The position numbers and the translations under genes were made by a program. The notes under the pieces were generated by a model. That model had not been told where the DNA came from and did no database searches. It saw only the letters and a list, made by a program, of their open reading frames with translations. A stretch of DNA of 64,000 nt from an uncultured Bacteroidales bacterium (GTDB lineage Bacteria; Bacteroidota; Bacteroidia; Bacteroidales; UBA932): positions 1 to 64,000 of the forward strand of contig CAMYVB010000009.1 in assembly GCA_947302175.1 (NCBI GenBank), given 5' to 3'. This document shows positions 9,187 through 19,106 of this stretch, one piece after another (the first letter of the stretch is position 1; each line of letters opens with the position of its first letter).

Positions 9187-9999
9187 TTATTCAGCAGTGG
9201 GATCCACTATGATGCGGCCGCAGTGCTCGCAGATAACGAGCTTGTTGCCGCTGGAAATCTCTATCAGACGCTGAGGAGTGATGGTGTTGAAGCAGCCGCC
9301 GCAGGAGTCGCCGTCGAAAATGGGGACTACTGCGAGGTGGTTGTGGACGCTGGCGCGAATGCGCTCGTAGGCGCTCATGGTGCGCTTGTCGATCTTGGAG
9401 GCGAGGCTGTCCCTGCGGGCGCGGAGCTTCTCCTCTTCGCCGGAGGTGGAAGAAACGATGCCTTCGAGCTCTTCCTTCTTGGCGGCGAGGTCCTCGGAGC
9501 GGATTTCGAGCATGCGGGTGATGTCCTCGATCTTGGCGCGGCGCTCCTCGATGGCTACGCGGGTGTCGCCGATGTTCTTGACTGCGATCTGGCGCAGGAG
9601 GTCGAGATTCTCGATTTCCTTTTCGAGGGAGTCGTACTCGCGGCTGTTGCTGATATTGTCGAGGCGGGCCTTGTACTCGTCTATCTGGGCGTCGTACTCG
9701 ACGATGTTGTTCTTATTGAGCTCGATGGACTCCTGATAGCCGGCGATCATGGTCTGGGACTTTTCGATCTTGGCCTGCATGGCGGCGACCTCTTCTTCAA
9801 GGGCGGCAACCTCGGCGGGCAGTTCGCCCCTGAGCTGGACTATCTTCTCTATTTCGTTGTCGGAACGCTGGAGTTCGTAGAGTATCCTGACTTTCTCGCG
9901 CACGCCCTCGGCGTCCTCCGCGAAGGATTTCTGCAGGGATACGAAAGTCTCCCTTTCGTCGATGGGAGTCTCGATTTTCTTGGTTTTGCTGGTGGCCAT
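9187..9999 (-). CDS. Zinc-ribbon coiled-coil protein (C4-type zinc ribbon family)
   Basis: A 270-residue cytoplasmic protein. Residues about 40-190 form a long antiparallel coiled coil rich in Glu, Lys, Ala and Leu, followed by a zinc ribbon with the pairs CGGC and CEHC and the end IIVDP. This matches the C4-type zinc ribbon family seen in Bacteroidetes and chlamydiae, for which nucleic-acid binding has been proposed. It is separated from the Nif3-like gene by 6 nt and from dnaB by 12 nt. The nif3-zinc ribbon neighbourhood is conserved in many bacteria. Precise function is unknown. Confidence 0.85.
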   Translation of the reverse strand: MATSKTKKIETPIDERETFVSLQKSFAEDAEGVREKVRILYELQRSDNEIEKIVQLRGELPAEVAALEEEVAAMQAKIEKSQTMIAGYQESIELNKNNIVEYDAQIDEYKARLDNISNSREYDSLEKEIENLDLLRQIAVKNIGDTRVAIEERRAKIEDITRMLEIRSEDLAAKKEELEGIVSSTSGEEEKLRARRDSLASKIDKRTMSAYERIRASVHNHLAVVPIFDGDSCGGCFNTITPQRLIEISSGNKLVICEHCGRIIVDPTAE

Positions 10000-10005
10000 A
10001 TGTAT

Positions 10006-10788
10006 CTAGATATATTTTATCGGGTTACTGTCTTGCAGCGCCTTGCTGACATGAACGGCAAAGTTAGGAAATTTTTTCCGTAAGTGGGAAAATAAAACAT
10101 CCACAATCTCAACTTCGCTCTCAAAATGACCGATATCGGCGACGGCGAAGCCGGGGGCGGTGAAAAAATGGTGGTACGACACGTCGCCGCAAAGGTAGAG
10201 CTGGGCGCCTGCAGCGCGGGCAGCGTCCATGAGCGACTGCCCCGACCCGCCGCACATTGCGATGCGGCTGACGGGGACGCCGGGGTCGCGCGAAGCGCGT
10301 ATCATCTTGAGCCCGAAAGCGCTTTTGACGAGCGCGAGGGCCTGCTCGTAGCTAAGGGGAGAAGGAAGGTCGCCTACCATGCCGAGGCCGTAATTCCCGT
10401 CTCCTTCCGGCTCCAGGATGCTGATATTCTGCAGCCCGAGGCGCGAGGCCATTGCACCGCTCACTCCCCCTGGCACCTTATCGGCCGTGGTGTGGGCGGC
10501 ATAAACGGCAACGCCCGCCCTGACCGCCTTGATGATGGTAAGGCCTACAGGATCTTCGGGGGTAATCCTCTTGATGCCGCCGAAAATGAGGGGGTGATGG
10601 GTCACGACCATGTTGCAACCGCTCGCTACCGCCTCGTCCACGAGCTCGGGAGTGCAATCAAAGCCTATCATGACGCCGGAGACTTCCTGAGAGGGAGAGC
10701 CTACGCTCAGGCCGCTGTTGTCCCACTGCTCCTGTATTGAAAGCGGGGCGAACTCTTCGATCGCTGCAGCTATCTGTGAAACCTTCAT
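10006..10788 (-). CDS. Nif3-like dinuclear metal centre protein
   Basis: A 260-residue member of the NIF3/YbgI family, which forms hexamers with two metal ions per subunit; also labelled as GTP cyclohydrolase I type 2-like. Metal-ligand motifs are visible: WDNSGL near residue 22, VTHHPLIFGG near 63-72, HTTADKVPGGV near 98, and the C-terminal GHFESEVEIVDVL. It is of the short type (no inserted PII-like domain, which makes many Bacteroidetes homologues about 365 residues). It overlaps the MerR gene by 4 nt. Confidence 0.9.
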   Translation of the reverse strand: MKVSQIAAAIEEFAPLSIQEQWDNSGLSVGSPSQEVSGVMIGFDCTPELVDEAVASGCNMVVTHHPLIFGGIKRITPEDPVGLTIIKAVRAGVAVYAAHTTADKVPGGVSGAMASRLGLQNISILEPEGDGNYGLGMVGDLPSPLSYEQALALVKSAFGLKMIRASRDPGVPVSRIAMCGGSGQSLMDAARAAGAQLYLCGDVSYHHFFTAPGFAVADIGHFESEVEIVDVLFSHLRKKFPNFAVHVSKALQDSNPIKYI

Positions 10789-11102
10789 AGTCCTGCCCTC
10801 ACGTCTTCGAGTTTGCGGCGTATTTCCTTCAGGGAATCCAGGACGCGCACTTTGCGGTCCACGGCGCTGCGGTCAGTGGCCATCTGCGCGGCCGCACCGT
10901 CCAGGGTGAGACCCTTGGTCTTAACCAGGTAATGCACCTTTTTCAGCGTTTCGATGTCGTCAGCCGTGTAGAGACGGTTGCCCTTGGCGTTGCGGTTAGG
11001 CTTGATGTATTTGGTGAAGGTGTTGGACCAGTAGCGCACGAGGGAAGTGCTTTCCCCGAGCATCTCGGCGGCTTCGCCAATTGTATAGTAGAGCTTTTCC
11101 AT
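10785..11102 (-). CDS. MerR-family transcriptional regulator
   Basis: A 105-residue protein with the MerR winged-helix signature: YYTIGEAAEMLGESTSLVRYWSNTF, then RLYTADDIETLKKVHYLVK. It is little more than the DNA-binding domain plus a short C-terminal helix, with no effector domain or cysteines, as in the Bacteroidetes MerR proteins that sit between M23 peptidase and nif3 genes. It lies 11 nt after the second M23 gene and overlaps the Nif3-like gene by 4 nt. The target is unknown. Confidence 0.88.
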   Translation of the reverse strand: MEKLYYTIGEAAEMLGESTSLVRYWSNTFTKYIKPNRNAKGNRLYTADDIETLKKVHYLVKTKGLTLDGAAAQMATDRSAVDRKVRVLDSLKEIRRKLEDVRAGL

Positions 11103-11113
11103 ATCGAAAAGGA

Positions 11114-12052
11114 TTAGTCGAGCGATTGACCCGTGTTGACCGACATGTAGAGCATGTTGGTGTACTCGTAGGGGGTGACGGAGGCGAAGAAATGGTGGAC
11201 GGGATCGAGCAGGACTCCGTCGCGGAGCACCTCGTAATGGAGGTGGGGGACAAGCGAATTGCCGCTGGAGCCCACTTCCGCTATCTTGGTGCCGGCCTTG
11301 ACGCTCTGGCCGAGGTGCACCGAAATGTCGCCGAGATGGCAGTAACGGGTCACGTATCCCCCGTCGTGGGTTATTTCCACGACGTTTCCTTCACCCTTGA
11401 AGCTCCTGCGCACCAAGCTCACCCGCCCCGCAGCCGAGGCATAGACTGCGGCGCCCTGGGAGGCGATGATGTCGAGCCCGTCGTGGCGGGCCGTAACCTT
11501 GAGGAAAGGATTCATCTTCTCGCCTATGGAGGCGCCAACCTGCACGTACGACAAGTCAGCAACAGGCATGTAGAGGGGAGGCAGGGACGCCCCGGGAGCG
11601 CAGTATTTCTCGTGAGACGCCTTCATCAGGGAGTCAATTCTGCTTGAAGCGGCGAGCAGGGCGTCCGCCTTGGCGGCGGTGAATTTGACTATTTTCCTGT
11701 CGGGGATGGTATCTGACGAAAGGAAATCGGTCTCGCCCACGGGATCGAGGCCCGGAGCTTCGGCATAGAAGATGTCTTTGTATATCCTTGCATCCTTGAC
11801 CTGGAGGCCGCTCAGCACGGTTTCGACAAGGGCTTCGTCCCTTAGCATGCCGGGGAAAATCTTTTCGTAGAGGCGGTTCTCGCTCTTCATCTGCTTCTCG
11901 CTGTCGGTGCTGACAAGGAGGGCCACAATCGCATAGTAGATGGCGGCGACGAGCACCGAAAGAAGGAAGTACTTCACCACGACGAGCACGAAGCCCCAGA
12001 AGGTGCGGTTCGCCTTCTTGACTGCCGATATGACGTTTCCCTGCCTGCTCAT
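11114..12052 (-). CDS. M23 family metallopeptidase (membrane-anchored)
   Basis: A 312-residue protein with a single N-terminal membrane helix (about residues 22-44), an extracytoplasmic helical region, and a C-terminal LytM/M23 domain. Zinc ligands appear intact: RHDGLDI (H and D) and HLHYEVLRDG; the sheet motif TRYCHLGD is also present. M23 enzymes cut peptidoglycan cross-bridges or activate amidases. The start overlaps the stop of the upstream M23 gene by 4 nt (ATGA), so the two paralogues are translationally coupled and probably act on the cell wall together. Confidence 0.92.
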   Translation of the reverse strand: MSRQGNVISAVKKANRTFWGFVLVVVKYFLLSVLVAAIYYAIVALLVSTDSEKQMKSENRLYEKIFPGMLRDEALVETVLSGLQVKDARIYKDIFYAEAPGLDPVGETDFLSSDTIPDRKIVKFTAAKADALLAASSRIDSLMKASHEKYCAPGASLPPLYMPVADLSYVQVGASIGEKMNPFLKVTARHDGLDIIASQGAAVYASAAGRVSLVRRSFKGEGNVVEITHDGGYVTRYCHLGDISVHLGQSVKAGTKIAEVGSSGNSLVPHLHYEVLRDGVLLDPVHHFFASVTPYEYTNMLYMSVNTGQSLD

Positions 12053-13062
12053 CTCTTTGTCCTCGCTTTAAAACCGGATTTAAGCATCGCGGGTGATTCC
12101 TCCTCCCGTTTCTGCACCATGGCGGCGTACTCTTCTTTACTCACCGACAGGTCATAGTAGTTGGCGGGGTTGACCTTGTTGCCACGGTAGATGACCTCGT
12201 AATGCAGGTGGTCGCCCGTGGACTTGCCGGTGCGCCCTATGGCTCCTATGCACTGCCCGCGCTTGATTTGCATGCCCTCGGTCACGAAGACCTCGCTCAT
12301 ATGCGCGTACATGGTCTGGTAGCCGAAACCGTGGTCGATCACGACCATGTTGCCATAGCCGAAGAACTGGAACTTCACGGACTCGATTACACCGTCGCCG
12401 GTCGCGTAGATGGGAGTGCCCTTCTTGGCGGCGAAATCCACGCCCATGTGGCGCCTCAGACCGCCGTAAACGGGGTCTGTCCTCACGCCGAAAGTACTGG
12501 AAATACGATAGTTACGCGTATTGGGATCTATGGGGGGGATATTGGGGATGCTGGACGCCATGTCCCCCGCCCTCTTCGAAAGGGCTTCCACTTCGTCGAA
12601 AGACTTCAGCTGGACATAGGTCCTCTTTTTGAGCTCTTCGAGGCGTATGTAGTTCTCCCTGAGGCGGCTGTTGCGGCCTATCTCGGAAAGCACGTCAAAA
12701 TCGCCCTCGTACTCCCCCGCTCCGGTAACGGCGCTCCGGGGAATCTCGGACATACCGAAAATGGAACGGTAGACGTCGCTATTCCTAAGCTCGAGGTCCT
12801 CGAGGATCTCTTCGCAGCGGTCCATATCCCTGGAGAGGACGGCGACCTTCGCGTTCCACGCCGCGTTGGTCTTTTTCAGCAGGGCTGCCTTGGGCGTGTC
12901 GAGACCGAGGAAAATGAAAAGGAACCAGAAATATAGTACCGCCAGGGCGACGCTCGCGAGGAAAATCAAACTGTACCGCACCAGTCTTCTCCTGGGCGGT
13001 TCTGTGGAGATCTCGTACAAGAGAGTCTCCGGATTGATTCTCATATTCGGATTGTCCGGCAT
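12049..13062 (-). CDS. M23 family metallopeptidase (membrane-anchored), first gene of the dnaB-rnf run
   Basis: A 337-residue paralogue of the next gene. It has a membrane helix at about residues 28-50, a coiled region, and an M23 domain from about residue 190. The ligand motifs [27 protein letters not shown] and [10 protein letters not shown] are all present, so it should be catalytically competent. It is the first gene of the 13-gene minus-strand run and is preceded by a perfect TATATTTG promoter box 29 nt upstream of the ATG. It is divergent from alaS. Confidence 0.93.
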   Translation of the reverse strand: MPDNPNMRINPETLLYEISTEPPRRRLVRYSLIFLASVALAVLYFWFLFIFLGLDTPKAALLKKTNAAWNAKVAVLSRDMDRCEEILEDLELRNSDVYRSIFGMSEIPRSAVTGAGEYEGDFDVLSEIGRNSRLRENYIRLEELKKRTYVQLKSFDEVEALSKRAGDMASSIPNIPPIDPNTRNYRISSTFGVRTDPVYGGLRRHMGVDFAAKKGTPIYATGDGVIESVKFQFFGYGNMVVIDHGFGYQTMYAHMSEVFVTEGMQIKRGQCIGAIGRTGKSTGDHLHYEVIYRGNKVNPANYYDLSVSKEEYAAMVQKREEESPAMLKSGFKARTKR

Positions 13063-13091
13063 AATTGAAGGCTTTAGCCTGGCTCAAGATG

Positions 13092-13099
13092 CAAATATA
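13092..13099 (-). promoter_or_regulatory. Bacteroidetes -7 box for the M23-dnaB-rnf run
   Basis: On the minus strand the sequence is TATATTTG, a perfect TAnnTTTG box, ending 29 nt before the first M23 ATG. It lies only 22 nt from the plus-strand alaS box. Confidence 0.7.
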
Positions 13100-13121
13100 C
13101 CTCTTTTTTTATTTTTTATGC

Positions 13122-13129
13122 TAATTTTG
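13122..13129 (+). promoter_or_regulatory. Bacteroidetes -7 box for alaS
   Basis: TAATTTTG matches TAnnTTTG and ends 27 nt before the alaS ATG at 13157. A T-rich stretch lies upstream where a -33 element would be, overlapping the divergent promoter. Confidence 0.7.
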
Positions 13130-13156
13130 CAGGTTCGCTTGAAAATCAGAACGACT

Positions 13157-15787
13157 ATGACATCGAAAGAAATACGCCGGAAGTTCCTGGACTTCTTCGC
13201 CTCCAAAGGCCACACTATCGTCCCTTCAGCCCCCATGGTGGTCAAGAACGACCCCACGCTCATGTTCACCAACGCGGGGATGAACCAGTTCAAAGATTAT
13301 TTCCTCGGCAACGCCACTCCCCCCTTCAAGCGCGCCACCGACTCCCAGAAGTGCCTCCGCGTCAGCGGCAAGCACAACGATCTCGAGGAAGTGGGCCACG
13401 ACACCTACCACCACACGATGTTCGAAATGCTGGGCAACTGGAGTTTCGGCGACTACTTCAAGGCCGAAGCTATTGACTGGGCCTGGGAGCTCCTCACCGA
13501 AGTCTACAAGATAGACAAGAGCCTGCTCTACGCCACCGTATTCGAAGGCGCCGCCGAAGACGGCACGACCCTCGACACCGAGGCTCAGGAAGCCTGGCGC
13601 AAATACCTCCCCGAGGACCACATACTCCTCGGCAACAAGCACGACAATTTCTGGGAAATGGGCGACACCGGCCCCTGCGGTCCCTGCTCTGAAATCCACA
13701 TCGACATCCGCACCCCCGAGGAGAAAGCCGCTAGCGGCATCCCCGGCCGCGAGCTCGTCAACAAGAGCGACCCCCACGTCATAGAAATCTGGAACCTGGT
13801 CTTCATGCAGTTCCAGCGCTTCGCCGACGGCCATCTTGAGCCCCTCCCCGCCAAGAACATCGACACCGGCATGGGCTTCGAGCGCCTCTGCGCCGTTCTC
13901 CAGGGCAAGAATTCCAACTACGACTCCGACGTCTTCACCGGCATGCTCGGCCGCATCGAAGAGTTCAGCGGTCACAAGTACGGCGAAAGCGCCGAGACAG
14001 ACGTCGCCATGAGGGTCATCGCCGACCATATCCGCACAATCGGCTTCTCCATCGCCGACGGCCAGCTCCCCGGCAACGTCAAGGCCGGCTACGTCATCCG
14101 CAGGATCCTTCGCCGCGCCGTTCGCTACGGCTACACCTTCCTCGGTTTCACCGAGCCCTTCCTCTGCCGCCTCGTGCCCCAGCTCCTGTCCGACATGGGC
14201 GAAGCCTATCCCGAGCTCGTCGCCCAGAGCAAGCTTATCGAGAGCGTCATACGCGAAGAGGAAGTTGCGTTCCTCAAGACCCTCGACCGCGGCATCAGCC
14301 TGATGGACGAGTATATGAAGCGTTCGAAAGACACACGCGTAATCGCAGGCCCCGACGCCTTCAAGCTCTACGACACCTACGGATTCCCCATAGACTTGAC
14401 GCAGCTCATCGCCTCCGAGCACGGATTCACCGTCGACCTCGAGGGCTTCAACGTGGAGCTCCAGAAGCAGAAGGACCGCGCCCGCGGCGCCACCGCCAAC
14501 GAGTTCGGCGACTGGGCCGAGTTCCACCCCGGCAAGTGCGAATTCACCGGCTACGACTCCACCACCGTCGAGGGCGCCCTGCTCCTCAAGCAGCGCACCG
14601 TCAAGCAGAAGAATAAGGAAATGCTCCAGCTCGTCTTCGACCGCACCCCCTTCTACGGCGAAATGGGCGGCGAAATAGGTGACACCGGCACCATCACCTC
14701 CGCCTCCGGCGAAACCATCAGGATACTCAACACCATCAAGGAGAACGACCTGACCATACACGTTGCCGAGCGCTTCCCCGCAGACCCCGAAGGCACTTTC
14801 ACCCTCAGCGTCGACGCCGCCCGCAGGCAGAAGATAGCCAATAACCACAGCTGCACCCACCTGATGCACCAGGCCCTCCGCGAAATCCTCGGCACCCACG
14901 TCGAGCAGAAAGGTTCGTACGTCACCGACAAGGCCCTGCGCTTCGATTTCTCCCACTTCGAGAAGCTCTCCGACGAGCAGATCGCAGCCGTCGAGCGCCG
15001 CGTCAACACCCTCATCCGCGAGAACATCGCCCTTCGCGAAAAGAGGGACGCCACCATGGACGAGGCCCGCGAAATGGGCGCCATGGCCCTCTTCGGCGAA
15101 AAGTACGGCGACAAGGTCCGCGTCGTCAGCTTCGGCCCCAGCGTTGAGCTCTGCGGCGGCTGCCACACTTCCGCCACCGGCAACATAGGTCTTTTCAAAA
15201 TCCTTAGCGAAGGCGCCATAGCAGCTGGCGTGCGCCGCATCGAAGCCATCACCGGCGAAGAGGCGGAAGAGTTCGTGCTCAATCTCCAGGGAATGATGCG
15301 CGACGCCCGCGCCTTCTTCAACAACGCCCCCGACCTCGGCGGCGCAATACGCAAGATGATAGACGAGAACGCCGTCTACAAGAAGCAGGCTGAGGAGTTC
15401 GCAAAGCAGAAAGCCGCGCAGCTCGCCCGCACCCTCGCCGACAAGGCCCGGGAAATCAACGGCGTCAAGGTAATCGTCGTAAGCGACTCTGCCCTCAGCG
15501 GCGCCGATCCCGCAATGCTTCGCAACGCAGCCCTCACCCTCCAGAAAGAGCTCAAGGGCACGGCCCTTATCGCAGCATACGAATTCGAAGGCAAGCCTCA
15601 GCTTATGCTCATGTACTCCGACGACCTCGTCGAGGCAGGCCGCAACGCCGGCAAGGACATACGCGAAGGCGCCAAGTTCATCCAGGGCGGCGGCGGCGGC
15701 CAGAGCGGTCTCGCCACTGCCGGCGGCAAGAATGTTGCAGGTCTGAAGGACGCACTCGAAGCTCTCAAGGAAGTAGCCACGAAGTAA
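13157..15787 (+). CDS. alaS: Alanyl-tRNA synthetase
   Basis: An 876-residue class II synthetase. I place the start at 13157 ([19 protein letters not shown]), the usual AlaRS N-terminus; the 97-codon extension in the ORF track is antisense to the M23 gene and lies upstream of the promoter box. Domains in order: catalytic core (motif 2-like [24 protein letters not shown]-type segment), tRNA recognition, editing domain with the zinc-site motifs [12 protein letters not shown] and CGGCHT, and the C-terminal C-Ala domain ending in the Gly-rich [15 protein letters not shown]. First gene of a + strand operon with lptF-fmt and thiN. Confidence 0.97.
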   Translation: MTSKEIRRKFLDFFASKGHTIVPSAPMVVKNDPTLMFTNAGMNQFKDYFLGNATPPFKRATDSQKCLRVSGKHNDLEEVGHDTYHHTMFEMLGNWSFGDYFKAEAIDWAWELLTEVYKIDKSLLYATVFEGAAEDGTTLDTEAQEAWRKYLPEDHILLGNKHDNFWEMGDTGPCGPCSEIHIDIRTPEEKAASGIPGRELVNKSDPHVIEIWNLVFMQFQRFADGHLEPLPAKNIDTGMGFERLCAVLQGKNSNYDSDVFTGMLGRIEEFSGHKYGESAETDVAMRVIADHIRTIGFSIADGQLPGNVKAGYVIRRILRRAVRYGYTFLGFTEPFLCRLVPQLLSDMGEAYPELVAQSKLIESVIREEEVAFLKTLDRGISLMDEYMKRSKDTRVIAGPDAFKLYDTYGFPIDLTQLIASEHGFTVDLEGFNVELQKQKDRARGATANEFGDWAEFHPGKCEFTGYDSTTVEGALLLKQRTVKQKNKEMLQLVFDRTPFYGEMGGEIGDTGTITSASGETIRILNTIKENDLTIHVAERFPADPEGTFTLSVDAARRQKIANNHSCTHLMHQALREILGTHVEQKGSYVTDKALRFDFSHFEKLSDEQIAAVERRVNTLIRENIALREKRDATMDEAREMGAMALFGEKYGDKVRVVSFGPSVELCGGCHTSATGNIGLFKILSEGAIAAGVRRIEAITGEEAEEFVLNLQGMMRDARAFFNNAPDLGGAIRKMIDENAVYKKQAEEFAKQKAAQLARTLADKAREINGVKVIVVSDSALSGADPAMLRNAALTLQKELKGTALIAAYEFEGKPQLMLMYSDDLVEAGRNAGKDIREGAKFIQGGGGGQSGLATAGGKNVAGLKDALEALKEVATK

Positions 15788-15799
15788 GCTTCATCCCGG

Positions 15800-18250
15800 A
15801 TGAAAAGGATAGACCGTTTCATACTCACCTCCTTCATCGGGCCGTTCCTGGCGATACTTTTCGTCGTCATGTTCGTCCTGATGATGCAGTTCCTGTGGCT
15901 CTACATTGACGAGCTCATAGGCAAGGGACTGAGCATGGGCGTTATCCTCGAATTCCTGATGTGGGGCGGCTGCACCATCATCCCCATGGCCATGCCGCTT
16001 GCCACCCTCCTTTCGTCGATGATGACTATGGGCCTGATGGCCGAGCACAACGAGCTCATAGCCCTCAAGTCCGCGGGCATCTCAGTGCTCCGCGTCATGA
16101 AGCCCATCATCTACGCATCAGCCGTCATTACTATCCTGGCCTTCTTTGCCAACAACAATCTCGTCCCCCACGCCTACAACAAGATCTACACCCTGAGGGA
16201 CGACATCCTGAAGACCAAGGAAGAGATAAAAATCCCCCCGGGAACCTTCTACGACGGCATCGAAGGCTATGTGCTGAGGGTCGACGAGAGCGACGAAAAG
16301 ACCGGCATGATGCACGGAATCATGGTCTACGACCACACCCGCGGCCGCGGCAACTCCGCCACCATACTCGCCGACTCCGCCACTCTGACGATGTCCAAGG
16401 ACAAGGACTATCTCACCTTCACCCTCTACAACGGCACCAACTACCAGGAGGACAACACGATGAAATACAGGGACACCTCCCTGCAGCTCCAGCGCGTCAA
16501 ATTCGCCCGCGAGGAGCTCATCATCTCCCTCCAGAATTACGCCTTCGAGAAATCCGACTCCGCCCGCTTCTCCGACCAGATCATGGCCATGGACATAGCG
16601 CAGCTCAGGGTGGAAAAGGACTCCCTGCGCAAGGTCGGCGAGCACACGCATGAGATGCAGCTCACCCGCCTGATGAACAGCGGAATCCTCGCGAAAAACA
16701 ACCAGCTGGACACCTCCTTCACCAAGCGCGGGTTCAGCAACTACTCCCACCCCGACTACCTCAAGTGGGACAGTCCTTCCGACGAAATCGAATCCCTGCA
16801 TACCGCCTCCGAGAACGCCAACCAAATGGTCTCCCTCGTGACTTCATTCTCCAGGGATTCCAACGAATATCTCTTCTACCTCAGGAGGGCCGACCTCGAA
16901 TTCCTCAGGAAATTCGCCGTGGCGCTCGCCTGCTTCATCATGTTCTTCATCGGGGCCCCCATAGGCGCCCGTGTGCGCAAGGGCGGTCTCGGAGTGCCTG
17001 CCATCATCTCCGTCCTGTTCTTCGTCCTCTACTACATAGTGGACATCACAGGCAGCAAACTTGCCAAAGACGGAGCCGTGGCTGCAGCGGTGGGCGCTTT
17101 CATCTCCTTTGTAGTACTGATTCCTATAGGCTTCCTCCTCACGAGGCAGGCCGTCAACGACTCTTCCATTTCCAGCTCCGAGAGCCTCAAACTGCGCATA
17201 CGCAGGCTTTGGAGACAATTCATCGGCATGATTAGGAAACCCCGCATCGTCTATATGGGCACGCCCGAGTTCGCCGTCGCCCCTCTCGAAAGACTCCTTT
17301 CCAACAAGAAATATAAGGTGGTCGGCGTTGTCACCGTGGCCGACAAGCCGGGCGGCAGAGGCCTTGGCATGAGCGAGAGCGCCGTCAAGAAATACGCCGT
17401 ATCGAAGGGCCTTCCCGTCCTCCAGCCCGTGAAGCTCAAGGATCCCGAATTCCTCGCTTCGCTCAAAGCCCTGAAAGCCGACATTTTCGCAGTCGTGGCC
17501 TTCAGGATGCTCCCCGAGGAGGTCTGGTCCATGCCAAGGCTGGGCACTTTCAACCTCCACGCAGCTCTGCTGCCCCAGTACCGCGGCGCCGCTCCCATCA
17601 ACTGGGCCGTCATCAACGGCGAAGCCCTGACCGGCGTCACCACCTTCATGATAGATAAAGACATCGACACGGGCGGCATTATCCTGCGCGAAGACTACCA
17701 CATCGGTCCCGCTGAGAATGCCGGCAACGTCCACGACGCCCTGATGTCCATGGGTGCCGACCTCGTTGAGAGGACCGTTGAGGGCATAGTTGAAGGCACG
17801 GCCGAAATCCGCGTCCAGAAGAGCTATATCCAGGGCTCCGAAGTGCTCCATGCCGCACCCAAGCTCCGCAAGGAGCTCTTCCACATCGACTGGGCCGACA
17901 CTTCCCGCCACATTTTCAATCTCATACGCGGTCTGAGCCCCTATCCCGGTGCTTATACGGAGCTCACTGACGGAGCTTCCGCCCCCGTCCAGCTCAAGGT
18001 TTTCGAGGCTTCCGTCATGCAATACGACGGCCCCGAAAAGCCCGGAGAGCTCATCTCCGACGGCAAGAGCCTGCTTGCCGTAAGGACCCTGGACGGAGCC
18101 GTCAAACTCGAGAGCGTCCAGATGGCCGGGAAGAAGCGTATGGAAGCCAGAGCCTTCCTTGCAGGTTTCCGAAACCCCGCCTCCTTCCATTGCACCCCCG
18201 GCACTTCCAAGGAGGAAATCTCCCGCGTAAGGGCCCTCGAAAACGCCTGA
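15800..18250 (+). CDS. LptF/LptG-family permease fused to methionyl-tRNA formyltransferase
   Basis: One uninterrupted 816-residue frame joins two normally separate proteins. Residues 1 to about 465 are a YjgP/YjgQ (LptF/LptG) permease: three N-terminal membrane helices, a periplasmic region with the GTFYDGIEGYVLRV beta-jellyroll pattern, and three C-terminal helices (FMFFIGAPIGARVRKGG). Residues from about 479 are a complete Fmt: RIVYMGTPEFAV, KPGGRGLG, the catalytic FNLHAALLPQYRGAAPINW, and DKDIDTGGIIL. LptF/G exports lipopolysaccharide; Fmt formylates initiator Met-tRNA in the cytosol. The topology places Fmt in the cytoplasm after the last helix. An in-frame ATG at 17228 (MIRKPRIVYMG) would give a free Fmt. 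It starts 12 nt after alaS. Confidence 0.88.
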   Translation: MKRIDRFILTSFIGPFLAILFVVMFVLMMQFLWLYIDELIGKGLSMGVILEFLMWGGCTIIPMAMPLATLLSSMMTMGLMAEHNELIALKSAGISVLRVMKPIIYASAVITILAFFANNNLVPHAYNKIYTLRDDILKTKEEIKIPPGTFYDGIEGYVLRVDESDEKTGMMHGIMVYDHTRGRGNSATILADSATLTMSKDKDYLTFTLYNGTNYQEDNTMKYRDTSLQLQRVKFAREELIISLQNYAFEKSDSARFSDQIMAMDIAQLRVEKDSLRKVGEHTHEMQLTRLMNSGILAKNNQLDTSFTKRGFSNYSHPDYLKWDSPSDEIESLHTASENANQMVSLVTSFSRDSNEYLFYLRRADLEFLRKFAVALACFIMFFIGAPIGARVRKGGLGVPAIISVLFFVLYYIVDITGSKLAKDGAVAAAVGAFISFVVLIPIGFLLTRQAVNDSSISSSESLKLRIRRLWRQFIGMIRKPRIVYMGTPEFAVAPLERLLSNKKYKVVGVVTVADKPGGRGLGMSESAVKKYAVSKGLPVLQPVKLKDPEFLASLKALKADIFAVVAFRMLPEEVWSMPRLGTFNLHAALLPQYRGAAPINWAVINGEALTGVTTFMIDKDIDTGGIILREDYHIGPAENAGNVHDALMSMGADLVERTVEGIVEGTAEIRVQKSYIQGSEVLHAAPKLRKELFHIDWADTSRHIFNLIRGLSPYPGAYTELTDGASAPVQLKVFEASVMQYDGPEKPGELISDGKSLLAVRTLDGAVKLESVQMAGKKRMEARAFLAGFRNPASFHCTPGTSKEEISRVRALENA

Positions 18251-18256
18251 CCTGCA

Positions 18257-18898
18257 ATGGCTTCAGCAGTAATAGTTTGCAACGGAGAATTCCCCAGGAA
18301 GGAATATCCCCTGTACCTTCTTCGCAGCGCCGGGTCTGTCATTTGCTGCGACGGCGCTCTCTCCGCGCTTGAGAAACGCGGCATCGTGCCTGACGTAGTA
18401 ATCGGCGACATGGATTCCGTCTGCCCAAGGGCTCTGGGGCGTTTCCCCGGAAAAATAATCAAGGTCTCCGAGCAGGACGACAACGACCTTGCCAAGGCCT
18501 TCGCCTATCTGATGTCTTCCTCTCCCCTGCCGGATGAAGTCCACATCCTTGCCGCCACCGGCCTTCGCGAGGACCACACCCTCGGCAATTACGGGCAGCT
18601 CATGGAGTTCGAGAAAAAGTACCGCCTCCAGAAAAAGGGCATAGCCGTCGATATGGTTTCCGACCGCACCAGCGCCTTCGTCATAAGCGACAGTTGCGAA
18701 CTCTTTGTCGGGGGGGGCCGCAGCGTTTCTATTTTCACTCCCGACCCTTCGCTCAGGATAAAGTCTTCCGGACTTGAATACCCCACCGACGATGTCGTTT
18801 TCGACAACTGGTGGAAAGCAAGCCTTAACCACGCAGTCGCCGACAGCTTCACCCTTACCCTCTCCCACTCCGCCCCCGTCCTCCTCATCCTCGGCTAA
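18257..18898 (+). CDS. Thiamine pyrophosphokinase
   Basis: A 213-residue thiamine diphosphokinase, which converts thiamine to thiamine pyrophosphate with ATP. Visible signatures are VICCDGALSAL, PDVVIGDMDSV (about residues 47-57), EQDDNDLAKAF (the DxND-type segment that binds substrate) and LAATGLREDHTLGNY. The C-terminal half is the beta-sandwich thiamine-binding domain. It begins 6 nt after the lptF-fmt gene and ends the operon; a cluster of short repeats follows. Confidence 0.92.
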   Translation: MASAVIVCNGEFPRKEYPLYLLRSAGSVICCDGALSALEKRGIVPDVVIGDMDSVCPRALGRFPGKIIKVSEQDDNDLAKAFAYLMSSSPLPDEVHILAATGLREDHTLGNYGQLMEFEKKYRLQKKGIAVDMVSDRTSAFVISDSCELFVGGGRSVSIFTPDPSLRIKSSGLEYPTDDVVFDNWWKASLNHAVADSFTLTLSHSAPVLLILG

Positions 18899-18904
18899 TC
18901 CCGG

Positions 18905-19059
18905 TCCCTGAATGGCCCCTGAATGGTCCCTGAATGGTCCCTGAGCTTGTCGAAGGGCTTGTCGAAGGGCTTGTCGAAGGGCCGGTTGTTTCGACAGGCT
19001 CAACAATCGTAGTCGAAGGGCCGGTTGTTTCGACAGGCTCAACAATCGCAGTCGAAGGG
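18905..19059. repeat. Cluster of short tandem and palindromic repeats (TTCGACAGGCTCA family)
   Basis: Three nested repeat types lie side by side. They are CCCTGAATGG-like units three times, CTTGTCGAAGGG three times, and a 39-nt unit beginning CCGGTTGTTTCGACAGGCTC repeated twice (18982-19020 and 19021-19059) with one difference. TGTCGAA/TTCGACA and TTGTT/AACAA form inverted pairs. The same core, CCTGAGCCTGTCGAAGG, occurs at 25481. It resembles REP-like intergenic repeats found in many Bacteroidetes. ORFs called across it are artefacts. Confidence 0.85.
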
Positions 19060-19106
19060 ACGGCACTCGGCGTTTGGCGTAATTGCCCGATTTTTGCTAA
19101 CTTGCG

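Noticed and set aside
12866-13156. 97-codon N-terminal extension of alaS in the ORF track.
   Set aside because: It is antisense to the M23 gene, precedes the alaS promoter box and has no AlaRS similarity.
18905-19059. CRISPR array.
   Set aside because: Repeats are contiguous with no unique spacers, and no cas genes are nearby.
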